Source: Winogradskyella_A sp963966315
GTDB taxonomy: Bacteria; Bacteroidota; Bacteroidia; Flavobacteriales; Flavobacteriaceae
Direction: 5' to 3'
DNA length: 64,000 nucleotides
Assembly (NCBI GenBank): GCA_963966315.1
Contig: CAWZYX010000002.1
Location: 1-64,000 of the forward strand
Below are positions 44,155-52,125 of this stretch, piece by piece. A program made the position numbers and the translations under genes. Each line of letters opens with the position of its first letter. The stretch's first letter is position 1. Under the pieces are notes generated by a model. That model did no database searches and was not told the origin of the DNA. It saw only the letters and a program-made list of their open reading frames with translations.

Positions 44155-45303
44155 TTATCGCTTAAGTTCGTCTTGTAACTCATACATTTTTTCAAGCAAT
44201 ACATCTTTATCTATAAACTGCGAGGGTTCCATTAACAAGCCAGACTGGTATCGTTGTAATGCCCGTTTGAGATTCCCTGACTTTTCTTGATACATGCCAC
44301 TGTAATAGGCACTTAACATGGAGTTTGGGAACTCCTTTCTTACAAGTCTTGATAGTTTTTCAAGTGATTCGAGATCATCTTTTTTGTTGGATGCAGCAGC
44401 AATGGCGCGAACATCGTTCTCGATTAACTTTTTTTCAAAACCATAAAAATATTCAATGTCCTCGTATTTTTTAATTAGATAATCATACGGAGAACCTTCG
44501 TAGGTGAGAATTTGCTCTTTGTATTCGGCCGCATTGATGGGCTTGTAAAGATGAAAGATCTGATTCAAAGCCTTTGGAATGCTCCTCCCAACGAGTGAGT
44601 AATGATTTGCATCCTCAAACAGATCGAATTTATAATGAAATTTAGTGTTTGAAATTGTGTCTAAATTTTTGTGGAAGGATTCAATTGTTTCTTTAAGCCC
44701 CGATACATCATTATCGGCTGTTGACAAATAATAAAAGGTTTCTTCGTCCAACGCAGGCAAGCGCTGAAGTAGACGATACTCCATCTCAGGTGCAAGATCT
44801 GGACTCATCAGAACAAATGCTCGAAACAAAGCAGGACTTTTGAACAGATAGTAATTGATAAAATTAGCACTTAGATCATGTCCTACAATTATTTTAAAAT
44901 CAGATATCTGATAATTGTCCTCTAAATAGGGCATGAGTTCCATGGTAATGAACTCAAAGAAATTAGCTCCTTCATGCGCGGGAAAAAAGGTTTCTTCGTC
45001 ATAAAAGAAATCCTCCGTTCGTGTAGAGGCCTGAGAAATGCCTACCACGATGCAGTTGGGAATATCTTCCCAGTAAGACTGATAGTCTATATTTCCTGCT
45101 ATAGGCTCAAATAAATAGTCGCCATCGAGAACAAGAACCAAGGGGTATTCTGTTTTTTGTTCCGGGTCGTAATTTCTGGGAACCTGTATTTTTAATTGAC
45201 GAGATCCTTCCAGTTTACCGGATTCAAAGGTTTCGTAAAGGGCTTGGGAAAAAGCAGATGAAGTAAGTAGCAGGGCAATAACTACCGTGATGAAGGTTTT
45301 CAT
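44155..45303 (-). CDS. exported alpha/beta-hydrolase-fold protein, twin copy
   Basis: A 382-residue paralog of the downstream gene, aligning without gaps through the core. Signal peptide MKTFITVVIALLLTSSAFSQ; the start at 45303 is preferred over an in-frame ATG at 45333 because it begins exactly at this signal. Shared: YPLVLVLDGDYLFEPIAG, VGHDLSANFIN with Asp143 in the nucleophile place, and His234 in DANHYSLV. The C-terminal helical repeat part is also shared. 75 bp separates the two. Substrate unknown. Confidence 0.8.
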   Translation of the reverse strand: MKTFITVVIALLLTSSAFSQALYETFESGKLEGSRQLKIQVPRNYDPEQKTEYPLVLVLDGDYLFEPIAGNIDYQSYWEDIPNCIVVGISQASTRTEDFFYDEETFFPAHEGANFFEFITMELMPYLEDNYQISDFKIIVGHDLSANFINYYLFKSPALFRAFVLMSPDLAPEMEYRLLQRLPALDEETFYYLSTADNDVSGLKETIESFHKNLDTISNTKFHYKFDLFEDANHYSLVGRSIPKALNQIFHLYKPINAAEYKEQILTYEGSPYDYLIKKYEDIEYFYGFEKKLIENDVRAIAAASNKKDDLESLEKLSRLVRKEFPNSMLSAYYSGMYQEKSGNLKRALQRYQSGLLMEPSQFIDKDVLLEKMYELQDELKR

Positions 45304-45346
45304 TTGATGAAGGCTTCCGTTAGCTAAGGGCAAGTTATGAAAAAAA

Positions 45347-46309
45347 CTAAACCTTTTTTAATTTTCGATTGTATAAAGGCAGATAAAAAAGTGACGCACC
45401 TCCTATTAAAACGGTCACAATGGTATGTGTCGCCCACATAATCCATCCAAAAGCACGACTAGGATCTTCCGGTATTTGATACAGCGTGAAGGCAATGACC
45501 ACCGCCTCCGGATAGGATCCTATCCCTCCATTTGTTGCAGCAATACTGAAACTGGCCAAAATGAAACCCAGAAGAAGTGCGCCCATGGAGATAAAACCAA
45601 GATCAGGTAAGGCCAATGTGGTTATATAAAACATTAGCACATACATGATCCAGATAAACAATGTATGAGCTATAAATCTCCATTTATTTTTCATCCTGAA
45701 GATGCTTAGGACACCTTCCAATAATCCTTTAAGAAATGTCCGAATTCTTTTTGCCAATTTATGGTCAGATCTTCCAATAAGGTAGATACTGCCAACAAGA
45801 ACAACCAAAGCTATCAGGAGTATGAAAATAAATGAGGACCACCCTATTCGTTCGGAAAAAAAATATTTTAAAAAATCATATTGAAAAACCATGGCCAAAA
45901 CAATGACAACCCCAAGCATAAGAGTATCTGCTACACGCTCGGCTATAATGGTTCCAAACCCTTTTTCAAAAGGTATGCCTTCGTAGTTTGCAAGAATGCT
46001 TGCTCTGGCAATTTCTCCAGCTCTAGGAACAGTAAAATTGATCAAATATGCCGCATAGACAGCCATAAAACTATTTGCAAACCTTGGCTTGTAACCCAGT
46101 GGTTGTGCCATGTACAACCACCGTTGGGCACGAGAGATATGACTTAAAACTCCGAATAGAATACCCAGCGCTATATATAAGGGGTTGGCGCCTCTGGCAT
46201 AATCGATCAGTTCTCCAATCGAAATTTGGCTTAACGAATACCAAACAAGAACCAGTCCAATAAAAAGTGGTATGACAATTTTTAGGATGGTCCTGTTTTT
46301 ATTTGTCAA
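45347..46309 (-). CDS. lysylphosphatidylglycerol synthase TM/flippase-like membrane protein
   Basis: A 320-residue protein with about eight membrane helices and the family features VYAAYLINFTVPRAGEIARASILANYEGIPFEKGFGTIIAERVADT and, near the C-terminus, ATNGGIGSYPEAVVIAF. Only the flippase-like membrane domain is present; there is no lysyl-transferase domain. Likely moves or handles lipids in the inner membrane. It starts 4 bp after panD. Confidence 0.85.
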   Translation of the reverse strand: MTNKNRTILKIVIPLFIGLVLVWYSLSQISIGELIDYARGANPLYIALGILFGVLSHISRAQRWLYMAQPLGYKPRFANSFMAVYAAYLINFTVPRAGEIARASILANYEGIPFEKGFGTIIAERVADTLMLGVVIVLAMVFQYDFLKYFFSERIGWSSFIFILLIALVVLVGSIYLIGRSDHKLAKRIRTFLKGLLEGVLSIFRMKNKWRFIAHTLFIWIMYVLMFYITTLALPDLGFISMGALLLGFILASFSIAATNGGIGSYPEAVVIAFTLYQIPEDPSRAFGWIMWATHTIVTVLIGGASLFYLPLYNRKLKKV

Positions 46310-46313
46310 GATC

Positions 46314-46664
46314 TTATTTTAACAGATTGGTCTCCTCGTCAGGAAACACTAATGAAGGTTTAAAGGATTTTGCCTCTTCAAAATCCATCATTGCATAGGC
46401 AATGAGTATTAATACGTCACCAACGGCCACTTTGCGCGCAGCTGCTCCATTGAGGGTTATTTCACCTGTGTTTCGCGAACCAGGGATAACATAGGTCTCC
46501 AGGCGCTCACCATTGTTATTATTGACAATCTGAATCTTTTCACCTTCAATAACATTGGCTGCGTCCATCAGATCTTCATCTATGGTAATACTCCCTATAT
46601 AATTTAAATCCGCTCCCGTACATTTTACGCGATGGATTTTAGATTTTACAACATGAACCCACAT
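46314..46664 (-). CDS. panD: aspartate 1-decarboxylase
   Basis: Makes beta-alanine for pantothenate. 116 residues. The self-cleavage site Gly-Ser is in YIGSITIDEDLMDAA (the Ser becomes the pyruvoyl group). ETYVIPGSRNTGEITLNGAAAR and VGDVLILIAYA complete the fold. 9 bp downstream of panC, so the two form one unit. Confidence 0.95.
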   Translation of the reverse strand: MWVHVVKSKIHRVKCTGADLNYIGSITIDEDLMDAANVIEGEKIQIVNNNNGERLETYVIPGSRNTGEITLNGAAARKVAVGDVLILIAYAMMDFEEAKSFKPSLVFPDEETNLLK

Positions 46665-46673
46665 AACTTCGTT

Positions 46674-47528
46674 TTAATTATTTAGAGCAATATTATCGAT
46701 TAACCTTACATTTCCGGCAAACGCAGCAATAAAAGCCCTGTATGTTCTGTTTTTGTTTATATTCACTATTGGCTTGAGTGTTTCCGCGTCTGCAATTGTA
46801 AAGTACTCCAAATTTAACAATGGTTCTTCAGCAAACTGAAATTCTACCCACTTCATCACTTCAAGTACATTTTCTGTGCCAAACTTGCTTTTGACAGATT
46901 GTAACACCTTATAAATCAATGGCGCCGCTCTCCTTTCTGAGGCATTTAAGCGTTCATTTCTGGAGCTCATAGCCAAGCCATCCTCCTCTCTGTAAATAGG
47001 GCAGGGTATGATCTGAGTGGGTATTTCCAGTTGTCTGACCAATTCTTTAATGATTAGCAACTGTTGGTAATCCTTCTCGCCAAAATAAGCTCTGGCAGGC
47101 CTGACAATTTCGAACAGTTTGCCAACAATTGTACCAACACCGTCAAAATGTCCTGGTCTGAACTTTCCCTCCATCTCTAACTCAAGACCACCAAAGTCGA
47201 ACTGCCTGGTTTGCAGTCCCTGCTCATATAAATCCTCGTAAGAAGGGGCATAAACAACCAATGATTCTGAATGTATGGCCTGGAGAATTGTGAGATCAGC
47301 AGAGAGGTTCCTTGGATAATTTGAGAGGTCTTCCTGATTGTTGAATTGTGTTGGATTCACAAATATACTCACCACCACCACGTCATTTTCTGCCCTGCAT
47401 CTTTCAACCAGAGAAAGATGGCCCTGATGCAATGCCCCCATAGTCGGTACTAAACCAATCGATTTCCCGTTAGAGACATATGGCACAAGTGCTTGTTTTA
47501 GCTCAGATTTAAAATGAAATAATTCCAC
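46674..47528 (-). CDS. panC: pantothenate synthetase
   Basis: Joins pantoate and beta-alanine with ATP. About 284 residues: GLVPTMGALHQGHLSLV (HIGH-like), SIFVNPTQFNNQEDLSNYPR, FGEKDYQQLLIIKEL and MSSRNERL. I prefer the GTG at 47528 as start: it gives the usual short N-terminus. The frame is open to a TTG at 47540, which would leave almost no leader after the -7 element at 47554 and would fall within the palindrome 47535-47550. Confidence 0.93.
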   Translation of the reverse strand: MELFHFKSELKQALVPYVSNGKSIGLVPTMGALHQGHLSLVERCRAENDVVVVSIFVNPTQFNNQEDLSNYPRNLSADLTILQAIHSESLVVYAPSYEDLYEQGLQTRQFDFGGLELEMEGKFRPGHFDGVGTIVGKLFEIVRPARAYFGEKDYQQLLIIKELVRQLEIPTQIIPCPIYREEDGLAMSSRNERLNASERRAAPLIYKVLQSVKSKFGTENVLEVMKWVEFQFAEEPLLNLEYFTIADAETLKPIVNINKNRTYRAFIAAFAGNVRLIDNIALNN

Positions 47529-47534
47529 TGCTAT

Positions 47535-47561
47535 CCTCAAAATTTTGAGGGTGCAAACTTA
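47535..47561 (-). promoter_or_regulatory. panC promoter with 16-bp palindrome
   Basis: On the minus strand the -7 element TAAGTTTG (47554-47561) fits the consensus. Next to it CCTCAAAATTTTGAGG (47535-47550) is a perfect palindrome over the transcription start, so it is a candidate operator. Confidence 0.55.
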
Positions 47562-47592
47562 ATATAATAAAGGCAATCTGCATAAATTTTTG

Positions 47593-47600
47593 TAATTTTG
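47593..47600 (+). promoter_or_regulatory. -7 element of the GT5-like gene
   Basis: TAATTTTG fits TAnnTTTG, 38 bp before the ATG at 47639. It forms a divergent promoter pair with panC. Confidence 0.55.
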
Positions 47601-47638
47601 CATGTTTTTTACATTCAAAAATCTTAAGAATCCAGTTT

Positions 47639-48448
47639 ATGAAGGATAAACGCATTTTATATGTCTCCTCAGAAGTCGTTCCTTATTTGCCCGAAACCGA
47701 AATTTCGTCCATGTCGTTTGAAGCACCTCGTATGGTGAACAAACAAGGTGGACAGATTAGGATTTTCATGCCAAGATTTGGAAATATAAATGAGCGAAGG
47801 CATCAACTTCATGAAGTGATAAGACTCTCAGGAATTAATCTGGTTATAAATGATTTGGACATGCCCTTGATCATTAAAGTAGCCTCCATTCCAAAAGAGC
47901 GTATTCAAGTGTACTTTATAGACAATGAGGAATATTTTAAACGAAAAGCAACCTTAACCGACGAAAACGGACAGTTGTTTTCAGACAACGATGAGCGGGC
48001 CATTTTCTTTGCAAAAGGAGTTATTGAGACTGTTAAAAAGTTGAATTGGGCTCCTGATATCATCCACGTTAATGGCTGGATGGCATCACTGCTCCCACTC
48101 TATCTCAAAGAATACTATAAAACCGAACCTTTGTTTAATGACAGTAAGATTGTGACCTCTGTTTATAATCAGCCGTTCGAGGGTACTTTGGATAAGAACA
48201 TGAAAAAAAAGGTGAGCTTTGATGGTCTTGAAGACAAGCACATTGCGCTACTAGACAAGCCAAACTACCTGAACCTCATGAAGATTGCCATCGATAATTC
48301 CGATGCAATCATTCAAGGATCTGAGTCATTGGATCCTGAGCTCAAGAAGTACTTTGAATCTGCCGACAAACCTAAACTCAGTTACTTTTCCATTGAAGAA
48401 TTTGCAGAGCCTTATTCCGAGTTTTATCAGAATGAAGTCCTGGGTTAG
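47639..48448 (+). CDS. glycogen/starch synthase N-terminal-like protein (GT5)
   Basis: A 269-residue protein that matches only the N-terminal Rossmann half of GT5 glycogen synthases: RILYVSSEVVPYLPETEISS, IFMPRFGNINERRHQLHEVIRLSGI, PDIIHVNGWMASLLPLYLK. The ADP-glucose-binding KxGGL at the start is replaced (PETEIS), and the C-terminal nucleotide-binding half is absent. It is therefore probably not a glycogen synthase. It sits next to a DUF4270 lipoprotein and glmS, a grouping familiar from Flavobacteriia. Function open. Confidence 0.75.
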   Translation: MKDKRILYVSSEVVPYLPETEISSMSFEAPRMVNKQGGQIRIFMPRFGNINERRHQLHEVIRLSGINLVINDLDMPLIIKVASIPKERIQVYFIDNEEYFKRKATLTDENGQLFSDNDERAIFFAKGVIETVKKLNWAPDIIHVNGWMASLLPLYLKEYYKTEPLFNDSKIVTSVYNQPFEGTLDKNMKKKVSFDGLEDKHIALLDKPNYLNLMKIAIDNSDAIIQGSESLDPELKKYFESADKPKLSYFSIEEFAEPYSEFYQNEVLG

Positions 48449-48459
48449 TTCTAACAATT

Positions 48460-50091
48460 ATGACAAAGAGAATAAAACACTTACAAACCCTGGTTTTGCT
48501 GGGTGTAATCATTACATTATTTATTGGTTGTAATAACGAATTCATTGAATTGGATTCTGATATCATCAGCAGAGATATTGCGACCAATTTTGACATTGAT
48601 TCCATAGAATACGAAGTCGTGGCATACAATCTACCACTTGGGCCTGTGCGGACAAATGGGCTTCCCATTAACCATATTGGTTTTTATGAAGATGCCACCT
48701 ATGGAAAGTCACAGTACAATTTTGTAACACAACTCAGTCCGTCAAGTTTTGATCCAAATTTTGGAGATAATGTTGAGATCGATTCGGTGATTTTTTACAT
48801 GCCTTATTTCAGTACACTTGATGGGACAGATGATCTGGGAAATAATAAATACATTGTAGATTCCATTTTTGGTGATGGCCCAATCGACATCACCATTTAC
48901 GAGAACGACTATTTTCTGAGGGAATTTGATCCGGGAGGGGATTTTGATGAGCGTCAGGTGTATTACAATAACCAGTCTACCTCTGAGACAGATTTTATCT
49001 CAGATGAGCTGCTCGAAGGAACCATTATTCACGATACCACAAATTTTGAGGTATCAAAAGACCCGATTTTTCTAACGGATGCCGAGGGAGATACCACCCA
49101 AACACTGCAGCCGGGAATACGGTTTAAATTGGATACCTTATTCTGGCATAACAAAATAATCGCCAAACAGGGATCGCCTGAGCTAGCCAATTCCAATGCC
49201 TTTAATAATTATTTTCGTGGTATTTACCTGAAAACAGAGACGGTTGACGATAAAGGCACCCTTATAGGTCTGAATTTGCAAAATACACTGGCTAATATTA
49301 CTATTTATTATACCAGTGATATTTCCGAGGAGAATGAAGACCGTCTTCAATTCACCTATGACATTAATTTTTTTGGAAATCAGGTTAATTTCATTAAAAA
49401 TGAATTTGGCAATATCATTCCTGTGGGCGACAAAGAAACCGGGGACGAACGACTCTATTTAAAAGGTGGAGAAGGGAATATTGCCGGTATACGCCTGTTC
49501 CCGGGGGAAACGGAGGATGACAACAGTATTCTTGAGGCCTTTAAAAATAATTTTGCAGAGTATGAAAACGGTGAGTTTCAAACCTCTAAGAAACTCATTA
49601 ATGAAGCACGTCTGGTGCTTTACGTCGATCAGCAGCTCGTTTCAGGCAATGAACCCGACAGGATCTATTTATACGATCTGGATAATCATCAACCAATTGC
49701 CGATTATGCAACTGATGTACTCGTGAATGCCATTCCAAGGTTGTCTCTTTCTTCTCACTTAGGGGTTTTAGAAAGAGAAGGCGATACGCCAGATGGAGAT
49801 GGGATCAGGTATATCCTAAGGGTTACCCGTCATTTGAGCAATCTGATTGAAAGGGACTCCACGAATGTTAAACTTGGGCTGGCTGTATCTGCAAATGTAA
49901 ATATAGAGAACGGGGCAGATCAGGGAGAAGTGCAAGCGATAGATGATTCGGAAAATCTAGTACCTTTAAGCTCCATTGTTTCACCCCGCGGAACGGTTCT
50001 TTTTGGTAATGCAAGTAGTGATCCCGAAACCAGGCTCAAACTCCAGGTTTTTTACACCTGCATCCGAGATAACGGAGATTGTGACAACTAA
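48460..50091 (+). CDS. DUF4270 lipoprotein
   Basis: A 543-residue lipoprotein. Signal with lipobox IGC at Cys24, followed by NNEFIELDSD. The body is beta-rich and acidic, with repeated Asp/Glu/Asn loops and a terminal YTCIRDNGDCDN. DUF4270 is a Bacteroidota-specific family without known activity; outer-membrane or surface location inferred. 11 bp after the GT5-like gene and 15 bp before glmS. Confidence 0.82.
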   Translation: MTKRIKHLQTLVLLGVIITLFIGCNNEFIELDSDIISRDIATNFDIDSIEYEVVAYNLPLGPVRTNGLPINHIGFYEDATYGKSQYNFVTQLSPSSFDPNFGDNVEIDSVIFYMPYFSTLDGTDDLGNNKYIVDSIFGDGPIDITIYENDYFLREFDPGGDFDERQVYYNNQSTSETDFISDELLEGTIIHDTTNFEVSKDPIFLTDAEGDTTQTLQPGIRFKLDTLFWHNKIIAKQGSPELANSNAFNNYFRGIYLKTETVDDKGTLIGLNLQNTLANITIYYTSDISEENEDRLQFTYDINFFGNQVNFIKNEFGNIIPVGDKETGDERLYLKGGEGNIAGIRLFPGETEDDNSILEAFKNNFAEYENGEFQTSKKLINEARLVLYVDQQLVSGNEPDRIYLYDLDNHQPIADYATDVLVNAIPRLSLSSHLGVLEREGDTPDGDGIRYILRVTRHLSNLIERDSTNVKLGLAVSANVNIENGADQGEVQAIDDSENLVPLSSIVSPRGTVLFGNASSDPETRLKLQVFYTCIRDNGDCDN

Positions 50092-50106
50092 AAAATTAAA
50101 ATTCTA

Positions 50107-51954
50107 ATGTGCGGAATTGTTGGTTATATAGGACATAGAGAGGCTTATCCTGTTATATTAAAAGGCTTGCAGAGGCTGGAGTACCGCGGTTATGATAGTG
50201 CCGGTATTGCATTGTACGACGGAACAAGCATCAAGCTATCAAAGACAAAAGGAAAAGTCGCAGATCTTGAAAATAAAATCAAAAATTCCATCTCTACAAA
50301 AGGCACCCTGGGTATAGGACACACCAGATGGGCTACTCATGGTGAGCCGAATGATATTAACAGTCATCCACACTATTCGAATTCGGGTAATTTAGTGATC
50401 ATTCACAACGGGATCATAGAAAACTACGAATCACTTAAGAAAGAGTTACTTAAAAGAGGATACCGTTTTAGCTCCGATACTGACACCGAGGTACTCATCA
50501 ATCTGATTGAGGACGTTAAGAAAAATGAAAAAGTAAAACTTGGCAAGGCGGTACAAATAGCCTTAAACCAGGTGGTGGGTGCTTATGCCATTGCAGTATT
50601 TGATAAAAACAAGCCTAATGAAATAGTGGTAGCTCGACTGGGGAGCCCACTTGCCATTGGTATTGGAGAGGGAGAGTTCTTTATTGCCAGTGATGCATCC
50701 CCTTTTATCGAATATACAAAGAATGCCATCTACCTTGAAGATGAGGAAATGGCGATCATTCGCAGAGATAAAGAAGTAAAAATCAGGAAAATCACGGACG
50801 ATGCTTTGGTCGATCCGTATGTGCAGGAACTACAGATCAACCTCGAGCAAATTGAAAAAGAAGGATACGATCACTTTATGCTCAAAGAGATCTACGAACA
50901 ACCAAGGGCCATATTAGACACCTTCAGAGGTAGGTTACTGAGTCGGGAAGCCATCATAAAAATGTCTGGTGTTGAAGACAACATGAAGAAATTCCTAAAT
51001 GCCGATCGCATAATTGTTGTGGCATGTGGTACTTCCTGGCACGCAGGTTTAGTCTCAGAATACATTTTTGAGGATCTTGCCAGAATTCCTGTGGAAGTGG
51101 AGTACGCCTCTGAGTTTCGCTATAGAAACCCTATCATCACGGAAAAAGACATTGTTATCGCTATCAGTCAGTCTGGAGAGACAGCCGATACCCTTGCAGC
51201 CATTAAACTAGCCAAGTCCAAGGGAGCCTTTGTTTTCGGGGTCTGTAATGTTGTGGGCTCCTCAATTGCTCGCGAATCCAATGCCGGTGCTTATACACAT
51301 GCGGGACCAGAAATTGGTGTGGCTTCTACCAAGGCCTTCACCACGCAAATCACCGTTTTAACCCTTATGGCATTAAGGCTTGCCAGAGCCAAAGGCACCA
51401 TCTCCAGTTCAGATTACCGACATCATTTAATTGAGTTGGAAGCAATTCCATCCAAGGTGGAGGAAGCCCTTACCTCAGATGCCTATGTAGAAACCATAGC
51501 CGATATCTACAAGGAAGCCAGAAACTTCCTTTACCTGGGAAGAGGTTATAATTTTCCTGTGGCATTGGAAGGAGCTTTAAAACTTAAAGAAATCTCATAT
51601 ATCCATGCTGAAGGCTACCCCGCTGCAGAAATGAAACATGGCCCCATTGCCCTAATCGATGAGCACATGCCCGTAGTGGTTATCGCTACCAAGAAAGGTC
51701 ATTATGAAAAAGTGGTGAGTAATATTCAGGAGATCAAATCCAGAAAAGGGAAAATAATTGGAATTGTCACCAAAGGGGACAAAAGTGTAAAAGAGCTGGC
51801 CGATCACGTTATTGAAGTCCCTGAAACTTTGGAGTGTCTCAGTCCATTGCTCACTACCATTCCACTGCAGCTACTGTCTTATCACATCGCCGTCATGCTT
51901 GGGAAAAATGTAGATCAACCGAGAAACCTGGCTAAATCAGTTACTGTCGAGTAA
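50107..51954 (+). CDS. glmS: glutamine-fructose-6-phosphate aminotransferase
   Basis: First step of UDP-GlcNAc synthesis. 615 residues. N-terminal glutaminase with catalytic Cys2 (MCGIVGYIGH), RGYDSAGIAL, HTRWATHGEPND and HNGIIENY. Two SIS sugar-isomerase domains follow with CGTSWHAGLVSEYIFE, SQSGETADTLAAI and EMKHGPIALID; the C-terminus is PRNLAKSVTVE. No glmS riboswitch is seen upstream, where only 15 bp separate it from the previous gene. Confidence 0.97.
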   Translation: MCGIVGYIGHREAYPVILKGLQRLEYRGYDSAGIALYDGTSIKLSKTKGKVADLENKIKNSISTKGTLGIGHTRWATHGEPNDINSHPHYSNSGNLVIIHNGIIENYESLKKELLKRGYRFSSDTDTEVLINLIEDVKKNEKVKLGKAVQIALNQVVGAYAIAVFDKNKPNEIVVARLGSPLAIGIGEGEFFIASDASPFIEYTKNAIYLEDEEMAIIRRDKEVKIRKITDDALVDPYVQELQINLEQIEKEGYDHFMLKEIYEQPRAILDTFRGRLLSREAIIKMSGVEDNMKKFLNADRIIVVACGTSWHAGLVSEYIFEDLARIPVEVEYASEFRYRNPIITEKDIVIAISQSGETADTLAAIKLAKSKGAFVFGVCNVVGSSIARESNAGAYTHAGPEIGVASTKAFTTQITVLTLMALRLARAKGTISSSDYRHHLIELEAIPSKVEEALTSDAYVETIADIYKEARNFLYLGRGYNFPVALEGALKLKEISYIHAEGYPAAEMKHGPIALIDEHMPVVVIATKKGHYEKVVSNIQEIKSRKGKIIGIVTKGDKSVKELADHVIEVPETLECLSPLLTTIPLQLLSYHIAVMLGKNVDQPRNLAKSVTVE

Positions 51955-51988
51955 GCAAAACCCCAGTTATTTTGATTTATATGAATAT

Positions 51989-52028
51989 GTTGTTTTGTTA
52001 AAAACAACTTAAAGTTTTTATTGTATTC
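51989..52028 (+). terminator. probable terminator after glmS
   Basis: Perfect 8-bp stem GTTGTTTT / AAAACAAC with loop GTTA (51989-52008), then a T-rich stretch. The stem is AT-rich and thus weak. Confidence 0.5.
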
Positions 52029-52125
52029 TTTTTTTGGGGGCATCTTTTTAACAAATTCTTATTGTTTTCATACATATTTATTTAAATTGGCAGCCATATC
52101 CATTTAAATTAACTAATTCTCTAAA

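Noticed and set aside
50092..50106. glmS ribozyme/riboswitch
   Set aside because: Only 15 bp lie between the DUF4270 gene and glmS; there is no room for it.
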